A stretch of DNA of 64,000 nt from Thermoleophilum album (GTDB lineage: Bacteria > Actinomycetota > Thermoleophilia > Solirubrobacterales > Thermoleophilaceae), in the NCBI RefSeq assembly GCF_900108055.1, contig NZ_FNWJ01000001.1:620001-684000 (forward strand). The letters are read 5' to 3'. A program made the position numbers and the translations under genes. The notes beneath the pieces were generated by a model. The model made no database searches. It was not told where the DNA came from and was given only the letters and a program-made list of their open reading frames with translations. Shown here piece by piece: positions 42,914 through 53,966 of the stretch. How positions within the stretch are numbered: the first letter of the stretch is position 1; every line of letters begins with the position of its first letter.

Positions 42914-43528
42914 GTGGCTGTTCGTCCGGCACCGGCCGGGGTCACCGAGGTCGTCGACCCGGAACCTCACCCTAGCGGCGCGCCGTCCGCTGTGGACCAG
43001 GGCGGGCGGCGCGAGCAGGCTGGTGGCCGCGTGCTGGTCCTCAACGCGACGTACGAGCCGATCAACGTCTGCACGGTTCGGCGTGCGACGGTGCTGGTGT
43101 TGAAGGAGCGTGCTGAGATCCTCGAGCATGGCGACGGTGCGCTGCACGCCGAGCGCATGGTGCTGCCACGCCCGTCGGTGATCCGCCTGCGGCGTTTCGT
43201 GCATGTACCGCGAGCGACTTTTGCCCGGCGAATCACACGCCGGGCGATCTTCGCTCGCGACGGCTGGACCTGCCAGTACTGCGGCGAGCGTCGCGGGGTG
43301 CTGACGGTCGACCACGTGGTTCCGCGTTCGAAGGGCGGTAGCTCGACGTGGGACAACATCGTGACGTGTTGCGCGACCTGCAACCGGCGCAAGGGCGACC
43401 GCCTTCCTGACCAGGCCGGCATGGTCCCGATGCGCAAGCCGCGGGCTCCATCTCCGACGATCTTCGTGCACGTTGCCGTACCGCGCGTGCCAGAGAGCTG
43501 GCGTCAGTACTTGAAAGACGCGGCTTAA
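42914..43528 (+). CDS. HNH endonuclease-family protein
   Basis: A 204-aa protein of the conserved actinobacterial HNH family. VLVLNATYEPINVCTVRRA opens the conserved part. The zinc/HNH module is CQYCGERRGVLTVDHVVPRSKGG with DNIVTCCATCNRRKGDR, showing both CxxC pairs, the DH and the Asn/His-like metal site. The first 38 residues are poorly conserved, so a GTG further in (about 43030) may be the true start. A TACACT box lies 10 nt before the GTG at 42914. Biological role unknown; often found as a core gene rather than a mobile one. It is convergent with gyrA. Confidence 0.9.
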   Translation: MAVRPAPAGVTEVVDPEPHPSGAPSAVDQGGRREQAGGRVLVLNATYEPINVCTVRRATVLVLKERAEILEHGDGALHAERMVLPRPSVIRLRRFVHVPRATFARRITRRAIFARDGWTCQYCGERRGVLTVDHVVPRSKGGSSTWDNIVTCCATCNRRKGDRLPDQAGMVPMRKPRAPSPTIFVHVAVPRVPESWRQYLKDAA

Positions 43529-43548
43529 GTAGCTGGTAGCTCGGAATC

Positions 43549-43563
43549 CCCGGGCCCTCCGGG
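43549..43563. terminator. Possible bidirectional terminator hairpin
   Basis: CCCGG, a 5-nt loop and CCGGG form a 5-bp GC stem between the convergent HNH and gyrA genes. There is no T tract, so this is only a candidate. Confidence 0.3.
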
Positions 43564-43625
43564 TCGCCCGGTCTCGCACGACCGCTTGCGCGCTTGCGTC
43601 CTTCGGCGCTTGGCTGCTTGCGCTC

Positions 43626-46154
43626 TTAACCCTGGTGATCGTCGCGACGGCCTGCGTTCTCGTCGAGCGAAGGAGTCGCGTCGCTCGCAGCAGTCTGGGT
43701 GTCCTCCTCGACCACCGCGACCGCACTCACGCGGTCACCCGGTCTGAGGTTCATCAGCTTCACGCCGGTCGCCGTGCGGCCCTGGCGCGATATGCCGCGT
43801 ACGGCCGTGCGCTGGACCATTCCGTTCTGCGATACGACGACGATCTCTTGGTGTTCGCGAACGACCAGCGCTCCCGCCAACTTGCCCTTGCGTTCGGTCA
43901 GGTTGATGGTCTTGACGCCCATTGTCCCGCGACCCTTGATCGGGTACTCCTCGACTGGCGTCCGTTTCGCGAAGCCGTTTTCGGTGACGACGAGGAGCTC
44001 GGTCCCCGGTTCGGCGACGTCCATCGCGATCACCTCGCCGCCGCGGGCCAGGTTCATGCCGCGCACACCGCTGGTGTCGCGTCCCATCGGTCGCACCTCG
44101 CGTTCGTGGAAACGCACCGCGTGCCCTGTGCTCGAGACCATCAGGATCGTGTCCTCTCCGCTCGTCCCGCGCACCGACACCAACTCGTCGCCCTCGCGGA
44201 TTCGGATCGCGATGATGCCGTCGGCTTTGATCGGCGTGTTGTAGGCAGCGAACTCGGTCTTCTTGATCATGCCCCGGCGCGTCGCGAACACCAGGAAGCG
44301 ACTCTCGTCGAAGTTGCGCGTGTCGAGGACGGCCCGCACCTCTTCGCCGGGGCGCAGCGGCAGCAGGTTCACAAGCGCCCGACCCTTCGACGTACGTGAA
44401 CCCTCCGGCAGCTCGTAGACCTTGAGCCGGTAGACGCGCCCGTGGTTGGTGAAGAACAGCAGGTAGTCGTGGGTCGAGCACACCAAAAGGCGGGCGACGT
44501 AGTCGTCCTCCTTGGTCTCCATGCCAGTTACCCCCACTCCGCCGCGCTTCTGTTTGCGGTAGGTGGCGAGGGGGATCGACTTCACATAGCCGGACTTGGT
44601 AATCGTGACGACCATCTTCTGGTCGGCGATCAAATCCTCGATGTCGATCTCGCCCTCGGCGTGAGTGATCTCCGTTCGCCGTTCGTCGGCGTAGCGCTGC
44701 TTGATCTCCAACAACTCCTCTTTGATAAGCGCCATCACCCGGCGCTCGTCGCCGAGGATCTCGCGCAGCTCACGGATCCGCTCGACGGTGTCGGCGTGTT
44801 CTTGTCGGATCTTGTCTGCTTCGAGCGCCGTAAGGCGTTGGAGGCGTAGATCGAGGATTGCTTGCGCCTGCACCTGGGACAGCTCGAACCGCTCCATCAG
44901 GCGCGCTCTGGCAGTCTCGGGATCGCGCGACGACCGGATTAACTCGATCACAGCATCGATATCGCCGATCGCGATCAGCAGACCCTCAAGAATGTGAAGC
45001 CGCCGCTCGCGCTCTCGTAGCTCGTGCTTGGTCCGACGAACTACGACCTCTCGCTGGTGGTCGACGTAGTTCTTGATCAGTTGTACTAGGCCAAGGGTGC
45101 GCGGCACACCGTCGACCAGTGCCACCATGTTGACGCCGAACGTAGTCTGCATCGGCGTGTGCTTGTAGAGCTTGTTGAGTACGACTTTCGGAACGGCGTC
45201 CCGCTTGAGCTCGATCACGAGTCGCACGCCCGACTTGTCGGACTCGTCGCGTAAGTCGGAGATTTCCTTAATGCGACCGTTCTCGACCTGTTCGGCGATC
45301 TTTTTGATCAGGCCCGCACCTTCATTGCGCCCGTCACCCTTGGCGACCTGGTAGGGCATCTCGGTAACGACGATCGCCTGCTTGCCGTGGCGCAGGGGCT
45401 CCACATGGGCGCGGGCCCGCACCGTGAGCCGACCACGGCCGGTCCGGTACGCCTCGCGTATGCCCTCGCGACCGACGATGATTCCGCCAGTCGGGAAATC
45501 GGGCCCTTGCAGGTGCCGCATCAGTCCATCGACGTCGATTTGTGGATCGTCGATGAAGGCGACGACTGCGTCGATTGCTTCGCCGAGGTTGTGAGGTGGG
45601 ATGTTGGTGGCCATGCCGACCGCGATCCCTGAGGCCCCGTTGACCAGCAGATTCGGAAAGCGCGAAGGGAGAACAAGTGGCTCGAGGCGCGACTCGTCGT
45701 AGTTCGGCCCGAAGTCGACCGTGTCGGCGTCGATGTCCCGCAACATTTCGGTCGCGAGCCGCGCAAGCCGGGCCTCGGTGTAACGCATGGCCGCGGGCGG
45801 ATCGTTGTCGATGGATCCAAAGTTGCCCTGGCCGTCGACCAGCGGGTAGCGCATCGCGAAGTCCTGGCCCAGCCGGACGAGGGCGTCGTAGATAGCGGCG
45901 TCGCCGTGTGGGTGGAAGTTACCCATCACGTCGCCGACCACGCGCGCGCACTTACGGTAGGGCCGGTTCGGCTGCAGCCCGGACTCGTGCATCGCGAAAA
46001 GTACGCGCCGGTGTACAGGCTTAAGGCCGTCGCGTACATCGGGAAGAGCTCGCCCCACGATCACGCTCATCGCGTAATCGAGGTAGGAGGAACGCATTTC
46101 CTCCTCGATGCCGCGCGGCTCGATGTTGCCACCTGTTAGCTGCTCTACAGACAA
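43626..46154 (-). CDS. gyrA: DNA gyrase subunit A
   Basis: The DNA-breaking subunit of gyrase, 842 aa. The breakage-reunion domain has [35 protein letters not shown] and MRYTEARL with the catalytic Tyr near residue 125. The QRDR reads [10 protein letters not shown]; Ala follows Asp where Ser or Ala is usual, and Ala is also native in mycobacteria. The C-terminal beta-pinwheel begins after [11 protein letters not shown], a GyrA box with Val in place of the second basic residue, and carries repeats such as [11 protein letters not shown] and [12 protein letters not shown]. It follows gyrB by about 70 bases, as in the standard origin-proximal order. Confidence 0.97.
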   Translation of the reverse strand: MSVEQLTGGNIEPRGIEEEMRSSYLDYAMSVIVGRALPDVRDGLKPVHRRVLFAMHESGLQPNRPYRKCARVVGDVMGNFHPHGDAAIYDALVRLGQDFAMRYPLVDGQGNFGSIDNDPPAAMRYTEARLARLATEMLRDIDADTVDFGPNYDESRLEPLVLPSRFPNLLVNGASGIAVGMATNIPPHNLGEAIDAVVAFIDDPQIDVDGLMRHLQGPDFPTGGIIVGREGIREAYRTGRGRLTVRARAHVEPLRHGKQAIVVTEMPYQVAKGDGRNEGAGLIKKIAEQVENGRIKEISDLRDESDKSGVRLVIELKRDAVPKVVLNKLYKHTPMQTTFGVNMVALVDGVPRTLGLVQLIKNYVDHQREVVVRRTKHELRERERRLHILEGLLIAIGDIDAVIELIRSSRDPETARARLMERFELSQVQAQAILDLRLQRLTALEADKIRQEHADTVERIRELREILGDERRVMALIKEELLEIKQRYADERRTEITHAEGEIDIEDLIADQKMVVTITKSGYVKSIPLATYRKQKRGGVGVTGMETKEDDYVARLLVCSTHDYLLFFTNHGRVYRLKVYELPEGSRTSKGRALVNLLPLRPGEEVRAVLDTRNFDESRFLVFATRRGMIKKTEFAAYNTPIKADGIIAIRIREGDELVSVRGTSGEDTILMVSSTGHAVRFHEREVRPMGRDTSGVRGMNLARGGEVIAMDVAEPGTELLVVTENGFAKRTPVEEYPIKGRGTMGVKTINLTERKGKLAGALVVREHQEIVVVSQNGMVQRTAVRGISRQGRTATGVKLMNLRPGDRVSAVAVVEEDTQTAASDATPSLDENAGRRDDHQG

Positions 46155-46222
46155 GGTAGGTCCCCGTGTGAGGTGCTCGAATGGGCTTTCCGGCCTTTAC
46201 CTAGCAACTCGTTAGACGCTTG

Positions 46223-48745
<2,523 letters not shown>

Positions 48746-48825
48746 TCAGGTGCGGATCGCGCCACGCCCCGTCGCGAAAGGGAAAAGGCCAGCAAATCGC
48801 GGGGTTTCGGGCCCGTCTGAGAGGC

Positions 48826-49113
48826 TCAGGAGCGACCGCTTAGGTGGAGATCCGTGAGCGCGAAGCCGCGGGCGCGCAGTTGTTCAGCGAGCTCTTTCCG
48901 ACGCAGGTCTAGCTCGGCCCGAACGATGGGGTCGGGGCAGTGGATGTGGAGGGTGCGCTGGTCGATGCGCTGTGGTGTGGCGTGAGTCGCAACAAAACTG
49001 CCGACGATCTCCCGCCAGGCAGTAAGGATGGCTGGCGGTAGCAGATTAGGTGCCTCGAGCGTGTCGAGGTTATTGAGGATCTCGCGCAATGAGCGAGGTA
49101 GTGGTCGCCGCAT
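48826..49113 (-). CDS. dciA: DciA-type DUF721 protein
   Basis: A small (95 aa) DUF721 protein. The N-terminal part LPRSLREILNNL is followed by the conserved KH-like core: ILTAWREIVGSFVATHATPQRI, LHIHCPDPIVRAELDLRRKEL. DciA proteins serve as replicative helicase operators/loaders in bacteria that lack DnaC/DnaI. Its place between recF and gyrB is the standard actinobacterial one. The start overlaps recF by 44 bases. Confidence 0.88.
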   Translation of the reverse strand: MRRPLPRSLREILNNLDTLEAPNLLPPAILTAWREIVGSFVATHATPQRIDQRTLHIHCPDPIVRAELDLRRKELAEQLRARGFALTDLHLSGRS

Positions 49114-50242
49114 GGTGGCTCGGGTTGACGTGCGTGCTGGGGGCTGGCGGGCTTAGATGTTTAGGGGGACGCGCACCCTGCCTGAGGGCTGAGACGTCCA
49201 CAAGGCAGGTATCCGTTGTGTCTGTGAGGGATGGGCAAAAATAGGTGTCGGTGGAAGTGATGAGGGTTTGACCTAGAGCCCCGGCTCGCGCTATGAGCAG
49301 CCGGCGGCGGCGTTCCTCAAGCTCTCCTAGGGGATCGTCGAGTAGGAGCAGTGGTTCGCTACCACGCCAGGCAGCAATCAGGCGTGCCTCAGCAAGGATG
49401 AGTGCTAACACGAGGGTCCGCTGTTCACCTTGGGAAGCAAAGGTCTTAGCTGGCTGACGAGCGATCGTTAGAATCACGTCGTGGCGGTGGGGTCCGACTG
49501 TGGTTGTGCGTAGTCGCGCATCGCGCATGCGGCTCGCGACGAGCGCGCGGCTTATTCCCTCGGCGTCTAGCTCGCAATCGGGAGCTCCGTAGCGAAGCTG
49601 GCAGGTCGCCAGTCCTAGCTGCTCTGCTTCTTCCGTAAGAAGCGGGGCGAGGGACTCGAGCACCTGGAGCCGGGCGGCGACCAGTTCAGCCCCTAGGCGC
49701 GCCAGCTGTTCCTCCCAGGCATCAAGAGCGCCCGGATGATGGGCTGCGAGGCATGCAGTCCGCTGCGCGACAGCCTCCCGGTAGGAGCGAATGACGGCAT
49801 CAACGCGGGGGATTAGGAGTGCGGCGAGTCGATCAAAGTGCAGTCTTCGGACGCCTGGTTGGCCGCGTATGAGCTCCACCCGTTGTGGAGTAAAGACGCA
49901 TAAGGGTGATCGGAGGGTGACCAATGAGCGTTTCGGTGCGGGCTCATTGTCGATAAAGATCTGGGAGCTAGTCGGTGTCAAGACAAGCCGAAAGTGACGG
50001 GCTCTACCCTTCTCATCGAACATCTCACTGTGCGCGGTTGATATCTGCGAGCCACGAGCCATTAGCGCACTGAGACCGCCCGGCCTTAGGTAGTGACCTG
50101 AGAGCGTTGCGTAAGCACCCTCGAGAAGGGTTGTTTTGCCAACACCATTCGCGCCAGTTAGAATGGTTACTCTATGATCGATGTTCAGCCGCACGTAAGC
50201 AAAACAACGAATACTTTGGAGTGTTATCGACTCTAGGTGCAA
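49070..50242 (-). CDS. recF: DNA replication/repair protein RecF
   Basis: An SMC-like ABC ATPase acting with RecO/RecR at gaps, 390 aa. It starts with TTG (MHLESITLQSIRCFAYVRL), has Walker A TGANGVGKTTLLEG, a signature-region FASQGEQRTLVLALILAEA and Walker B LLLLDDPLGELEERRR. A poorly conserved tail follows (AATTTSLIARDPQ). Base composition is clearly lower in GC than in most of the window. Coding begins 4 bases after the dnaN stop, so they are co-transcribed. Confidence 0.95.
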   Translation of the reverse strand: MHLESITLQSIRCFAYVRLNIDHRVTILTGANGVGKTTLLEGAYATLSGHYLRPGGLSALMARGSQISTAHSEMFDEKGRARHFRLVLTPTSSQIFIDNEPAPKRSLVTLRSPLCVFTPQRVELIRGQPGVRRLHFDRLAALLIPRVDAVIRSYREAVAQRTACLAAHHPGALDAWEEQLARLGAELVAARLQVLESLAPLLTEEAEQLGLATCQLRYGAPDCELDAEGISRALVASRMRDARLRTTTVGPHRHDVILTIARQPAKTFASQGEQRTLVLALILAEARLIAAWRGSEPLLLLDDPLGELEERRRRLLIARAGALGQTLITSTDTYFCPSLTDTTDTCLVDVSALRQGARPPKHLSPPAPSTHVNPSHHAATTTSLIARDPQ

Positions 50243-50246
50243 AAGA

Positions 50247-51356
50247 TCACGTGTTCAAGCGAATAGGCATCACCAGGTAGAGCATTTTCTGGTTGGCGTC
50301 TTGCGACTCTGATTCGATAAGTGCGGGTCGTAAGGGTGTAAGGAGTTTGAGGCGAATAGTCTGCGACAGAGCGGTCTCGAGTCCGTCACGAAGGAAGTCG
50401 GGGTTGAAGCCGATCTCGAACTCATCGGCGGAGTAGGAAATGGGGAGTCTCTCGCTCGCTTCACCCACCTCCGGTGTCTCTGCGCTGACCTCGAGCTCTC
50501 CTGGGCGGAAGCGCAACCGCAGTGGTGAGTGGCGTTGAGCTAGAAGAGCGACGCGTCTCACGACATCGAGGAGCTCGTCGCGGTCGAGAGATAGTTCGTG
50601 CTCCCAAGTGTCGGGTAGTAGCTGTTCGTAACTCGGGAAGCGTCCCTCGACAAGGCGTGAGACCATCCGCACACGGCCCAGCAGGAAGATTACTCTTTGC
50701 TCGTCGACGGCAAGCCGGAGATGCGACTCTTCGAGTTGTCCTCCGATGCGTGCCAACTCCTGGAGTGAGCGTGCGGGAATGTTGGCGTCGATGCCTTCGC
50801 TAGGGACCGGCACTTCGATGACGGCGAGTCGGTAAGAGTCGGTTGCGACGAGACGCAGGCGACTGGAGGAACTTTGAAGTAGTACGCCGGTGAGATGCGG
50901 GCGTGTTTCGTCGCGCGAAGCCGCGCGTGCAACGCGGGCGATCGCATCAGAGAGGGAGGAGAAGGGCAGGTCCACGAGCTTGTCGGTGGGTAGGTCGTCG
51001 ACGAACGCGGGGAAGTCGGCGGTAGGAAGGCAACGCAGGGTGAAGTGCGCGTTGCCGGAGCGCAGGGAAATCGAGCTGTCGCTGGACGACTCGAGCGTGA
51101 CGCGATCGGATGGCAGGTTGCGAACAACGTCGACGAAGATGCGGCCCGGTACAACAACTTCGCCTTGCTCGGCGATGCTCGCGTCGACCTGCGCGGCGAG
51201 CGATAGCTCCATGTCGGTGGCCGCCAGCTCGAGGGACTCGTTGCGAGTCGTCAGGCGGATCCCCGCAAGCACTTGCAGAGACGGACGCGAGGAAACAGCG
51301 CGACCGACAATTGCGGTCGCGTTCACGAGATCAGTCTTAGCGAGTTCGAGCTTCAC
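50247..51356 (-). CDS. dnaN: DNA polymerase III sliding clamp (beta)
   Basis: The ring-shaped processivity factor, 369 aa, three-domain clamp. It begins MKLELAKTDLVNATAIVGRAVSSRP. The second domain has LTGVLLQ and RLRLVATDSYRLAV. The end has KMLYLVMPIRL, which matches the canonical clamp C-terminus. GTG start. It is a candidate partner of the NucS C-terminal clamp motif. GC is lower here than elsewhere: a hand count of 50281-50340 gives 30 G+C in 60. Confidence 0.97.
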   Translation of the reverse strand: MKLELAKTDLVNATAIVGRAVSSRPSLQVLAGIRLTTRNESLELAATDMELSLAAQVDASIAEQGEVVVPGRIFVDVVRNLPSDRVTLESSSDSSISLRSGNAHFTLRCLPTADFPAFVDDLPTDKLVDLPFSSLSDAIARVARAASRDETRPHLTGVLLQSSSSRLRLVATDSYRLAVIEVPVPSEGIDANIPARSLQELARIGGQLEESHLRLAVDEQRVIFLLGRVRMVSRLVEGRFPSYEQLLPDTWEHELSLDRDELLDVVRRVALLAQRHSPLRLRFRPGELEVSAETPEVGEASERLPISYSADEFEIGFNPDFLRDGLETALSQTIRLKLLTPLRPALIESESQDANQKMLYLVMPIRLNT

Positions 51357-51414
51357 GGGAGAAGTGATTGTGGTTGATCTGTCGGATGGTGTTGGTTGGC
51401 GGGTGTCCGGTTCG

Positions 51415-52911
51415 CTATAGGGGGTGAGGGGAGGAGTGGGAGGTGTCCGGGCCTGTCGGGCGGTCTGTCGGGTGGGTGTCGGCTGGCGGTTGGGGTGGCG
51501 GGGGGTAGGTGGTGGTGTGGGTATAGGAGTGGTCGGGCTGTCGGGAGCGGTTGGTTTCGGTTGTCGGATGAAGCTGCGCCCGCGAGCGGGTCAGCGCGAG
51601 GAGGTCGGAGAACCGGCGGTCACGTTGCTCGAGGTCTTTGGCAGAGCGGATCATTCCGACCACCGTGCTGTGACTGCGACCGCCGAGGAGGCGCCCGATC
51701 TCCGGAAGAGTTGCGCGGGCTAGCTCGCGAAGCAGGAGGGCTGCGGCGGCGCGGGCGCGGGTGACCTGCGTGGTGCGGGTGCGGCCGCGGATCGCGTCGA
51801 GGGGTATCGAGAAGCAATCAGTGACCGCTGCTAGCACAAGGTCGGCGTCGGGGCGCGGTAGCTGTGGTGGGTTGGTTCGTGTCAGCAAGTGGTCGACGAG
51901 TTCGGTCGACGGGGGCTCGCCGCGTAAAGACGCGTACGTTGATACCTGAACGACGGCGGAGTGAAGGGCGAGGGGATTCGGGGGTGAGAGGTCGCAGATG
52001 CGCTGTATGACGGGGTCGGGCAGAACGACGCCTGTCGCCTGGCATGCGCGGTGTGCGAGCGTGGGGGCTGCGTCCTTGGGTGGGTCTGTCACTTCGAGCG
52101 GTAGTGCCGCGTCAAGTTCGCGCGCCAGGGTGGGAGCGCTGGTTGTGAGGCGGTCAGCTTGCTTGCTGGCCACCAGTAGGACTTTGCTGCCGCGGGTGCG
52201 CAGATGGAGGATTACTTCCCCGAGTACTTCCGCGGTCTGAGTGCGGCTCAGTAGGAGGTCGAGGTCATCGACTACTAGCAGCTCGATGCGACCGAGCGTC
52301 TCACGAAGGTCGGTTACGGCACGCGCCCGCACCGCCCGCACGAACGCGCTCGTGAAGTCCTGCGCTGTGAAGTAGGCAACGCGAGAGGGGGTTGCAGCCG
52401 AGCGGTAGAGGGCGGCACTCGCCTGGACAAGGTGCGACTTGCCAGTTCCCCGCCTGCCGTGAATCAGTACCACGGGGAAAGGAGGTGTGCGGTGCTCGGC
52501 AATCGTCAAGGCAGCGGCGTGCGCCAGTCGGTTGCCGTCGTGGACCACGTAGGTGTCGAAACGGAACTGCGGGTCGAGCGGAGAGGAGCCAGTGAGCGAG
52601 GTTTCGGCGCCGCGATCTGAGTGGGAGCGTCGCGGGCCAGGCTCGGGAACCTGCTCGCGAGCCTCGTACGTGACGCGCGCATGGGCGCCGATCACCGCGC
52701 GCGCAGCGCGCAACACAAGGTCGCCGTAGCGTTCGGCCAGCCACTGGCGACGGCCAGCGGGGACGACCACACGCAGGCAACCACTGCTGTCGGCTGAGAG
52801 CGAGAGGTCGGAGAGCCAAAGCTTGTAGGTGACCGCTGGCGCTTGCGACCGGAGCGCCGAGTGGAAGCGCTCGGTAAGGCTCGCTGCGGGTGCTTGCGGG
52901 CGCGTGCTCAT
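51415..52911 (-). CDS. dnaA: Chromosomal replication initiator DnaA, divergent
   Basis: The initiator ATPase, 498 aa from ATG 52911. Domain I: LTERFHSALRSQ and YKLWLSDLSLSAD. AAA+ domain: Walker A HGRRGTGKSHL (about 151-160; Ser for the usual Thr) and Walker B LLVVDDLDLL (about 208-217). Sensor I reads VASKQADRL instead of the usual TSDRxP. Box VII reads TLARELDAALPLEV with no Arg at the arginine-finger place. Sensor II reads NPLALHSAV instead of NVRELEGAL. Domain IV is recognisable (TLPEIGRLLGGRSHSTVV), but GGRDHTTV is GGRSHSTV. A 50-residue Pro/Thr/His tail follows. It is the only DnaA in the window and sits in the normal place. Confidence 0.93.
   Translation of the reverse strand: MSTRPQAPAASLTERFHSALRSQAPAVTYKLWLSDLSLSADSSGCLRVVVPAGRRQWLAERYGDLVLRAARAVIGAHARVTYEAREQVPEPGPRRSHSDRGAETSLTGSSPLDPQFRFDTYVVHDGNRLAHAAALTIAEHRTPPFPVVLIHGRRGTGKSHLVQASAALYRSAATPSRVAYFTAQDFTSAFVRAVRARAVTDLRETLGRIELLVVDDLDLLLSRTQTAEVLGEVILHLRTRGSKVLLVASKQADRLTTSAPTLARELDAALPLEVTDPPKDAAPTLAHRACQATGVVLPDPVIQRICDLSPPNPLALHSAVVQVSTYASLRGEPPSTELVDHLLTRTNPPQLPRPDADLVLAAVTDCFSIPLDAIRGRTRTTQVTRARAAAALLLRELARATLPEIGRLLGGRSHSTVVGMIRSAKDLEQRDRRFSDLLALTRSRAQLHPTTETNRSRQPDHSYTHTTTYPPPPQPPADTHPTDRPTGPDTSHSSPHPL
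51420..51530 (+). other. G-rich, strand-asymmetric stretch
   Basis: The plus strand over the dnaA 3' end is strongly G-rich: 35 G against 9 C in 51421-51480. It has many G runs (for example GGGGTGAGGGG and GGCGGGGGGTAGG) that could fold into G-quadruplexes. On the coding strand it encodes the Pro/Thr/His-rich DnaA tail. It may be a coding by-product or may matter for the origin. Confidence 0.6.
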
Positions 52912-52923
52912 CCTGAGGCGGGC

Positions 52924-52929
52924 AGTGTA
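52924..52929 (-). promoter_or_regulatory. Putative dnaA -10 box
   Basis: TACACT on the minus strand, 12 nt before the ATG at 52911, with a TCAGG Shine-Dalgarno-like sequence between. No clear -35 is seen. Confidence 0.4.
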
Positions 52930-53063
52930 GGAACGGGGCACTGGCGGGCCCGCTGGTGAGCGGCAGAGAAACCGCTAAACGCGGCCGAAATCTGACCTAG
53001 CGCGGGTAGGCCGTCGTTGCCGCCGCGACACGATGCGGTTGCCCCCTGCCTGCCGCCGCCCCG
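52930..53063. other. dnaA-rpmH intergenic region, candidate origin divergence point
   Basis: Genes diverge from here: dnaA/dnaN/recF/gyrBA to the left, rpmH/rnpA/yidC/parAB to the right. This makes it the positional candidate for oriC. I see no TTATCCACA-like DnaA box (either strand) and no AT-rich unwinding stretch in it; it is GC-rich. The origin may use divergent boxes or lie elsewhere. Confidence 0.35.
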
Positions 53064-53069
53064 TATACT
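53039..53069 (+). promoter_or_regulatory. Putative rpmH promoter
   Basis: TTGCCC (53039-53044) and TATACT (53064-53069) with a 19-bp spacer, 39 bases before the rpmH ATG. This is the only near-consensus -10 in the dnaA-rpmH gap on this strand. Confidence 0.5.
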
Positions 53070-53108
53070 CGGCTGCCGCCCATCGACTGACGGCACCGAG
53101 ATTCCCAG

Positions 53109-53243
53109 ATGAAGCGCACCTATCAGCCGAAAAAACGCCGTCGTGCCCGCACCCACGGCTTTCTTAAGCGCTCGATGACGAGGCAAGGACGAGCGGTCCT
53201 GAAGCGCAGACGACGCAAAGGGAGGCGCCGGCTCGCCGGCTGA
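53109..53243 (+). CDS. rpmH: Ribosomal protein bL34
   Basis: A 44-aa basic protein starting [18 protein letters not shown] and continuing with [12 protein letters not shown] and a run of Arg/Lys before the end, the standard bL34 sequence. Its position next to rnpA, divergent from dnaA, is the classic bacterial arrangement. It is too short for most length cut-offs but unmistakable by sequence. Confidence 0.97.
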   Translation: MKRTYQPKKRRRARTHGFLKRSMTRQGRAVLKRRRRKGRRRLAG

Positions 53244-53252
53244 TCCTCGACG

Positions 53253-53687
53253 ATGGGCGCGCAAGGGCGCCGTAGGGGACGTCTAAAACGCAGCGGCGAT
53301 TTTGAGCGGGCCTATCGTAAGGGCCGCTCCGCGTCTGGACGTTTCATCGTGCTTCACGTGTTTGAGCGCGAGGATCGGGAAGGAGGGCCGCGTCTGGGCT
53401 TGGCTGTCGGGAGGAAGGTCGGCGGGGCCGTACAGCGCAACCGCGCCAAACGCATTATGCGCGCTGCCTTCGGGGAGTTGGAGGAAACGCTGCCGCGCGG
53501 CCTCGACCTGGTTATCACGGCGCGGCGCGAACTCGGGGAGCGCATCGATTCACTAAAGGTGAGCGACCTCGTTGAGGAGCTACAGGCGCTTATCGAGCGC
53601 TTGGGTCTCGAGGGGTCGCAGCGATCGGTTGGCGAGCCACCAGGAGCCTCCGCGCGCAGCGGGGAATCGCTTGGAAACAACCAGTGA
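53253..53687 (+). CDS. rnpA: Ribonuclease P protein component
   Basis: The protein subunit of RNase P, which matures tRNA 5' ends with the P RNA. 144 aa. Typical blocks are [41 protein letters not shown] (the RNR motif) and [11 protein letters not shown]. The C-terminal 25 residues are variable. The end overlaps the yidD start by 17 bases. Confidence 0.95.
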   Translation: MGAQGRRRGRLKRSGDFERAYRKGRSASGRFIVLHVFEREDREGGPRLGLAVGRKVGGAVQRNRAKRIMRAAFGELEETLPRGLDLVITARRELGERIDSLKVSDLVEELQALIERLGLEGSQRSVGEPPGASARSGESLGNNQ

Positions 53688-53955
53688 CAGCCGTACCGCT
53701 GGCGGTGGAAACCTGCTTGTCCGGGCTCTCGTGGCGGCGATTCGCCTCTACCAGCGCCTGTTGTCGCCCGCCCTGGCTCCGCGCTGCAAGTACTATCCGA
53801 CGTGTTCCGAGTACGCCGTTCGGGCGCTGCGCGAACACGGACTGCTGAGAGGATCAGCACTAGCCGTGTGGCGGCTATTGCGCTGCAACCCGTGGAGTCT
53901 GGGCGGCGTCGATCCGGTCCCGCCGGCGAAGCGCGGTGCCCGTGGCGGGCAATAG
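53671..53955 (+). CDS. yidD: Membrane protein insertion efficiency factor YidD
   Basis: A small (about 94 aa) membrane-associated protein assisting YidC. Core sequence: [36 protein letters not shown], then [14 protein letters not shown], followed by VDPVPP; the three Cys typical of the family are present. TTG at 53671, with a GGGGA Shine-Dalgarno, overlaps rnpA and gives a short N-terminal extension. The frame is open further upstream but lies within rnpA. It precedes yidC by 11 bases. Confidence 0.92.
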   Translation: METTSDSRTAGGGNLLVRALVAAIRLYQRLLSPALAPRCKYYPTCSEYAVRALREHGLLRGSALAVWRLLRCNPWSLGGVDPVPPAKRGARGGQ

Positions 53956-53966
53956 CGAGCTAGACG

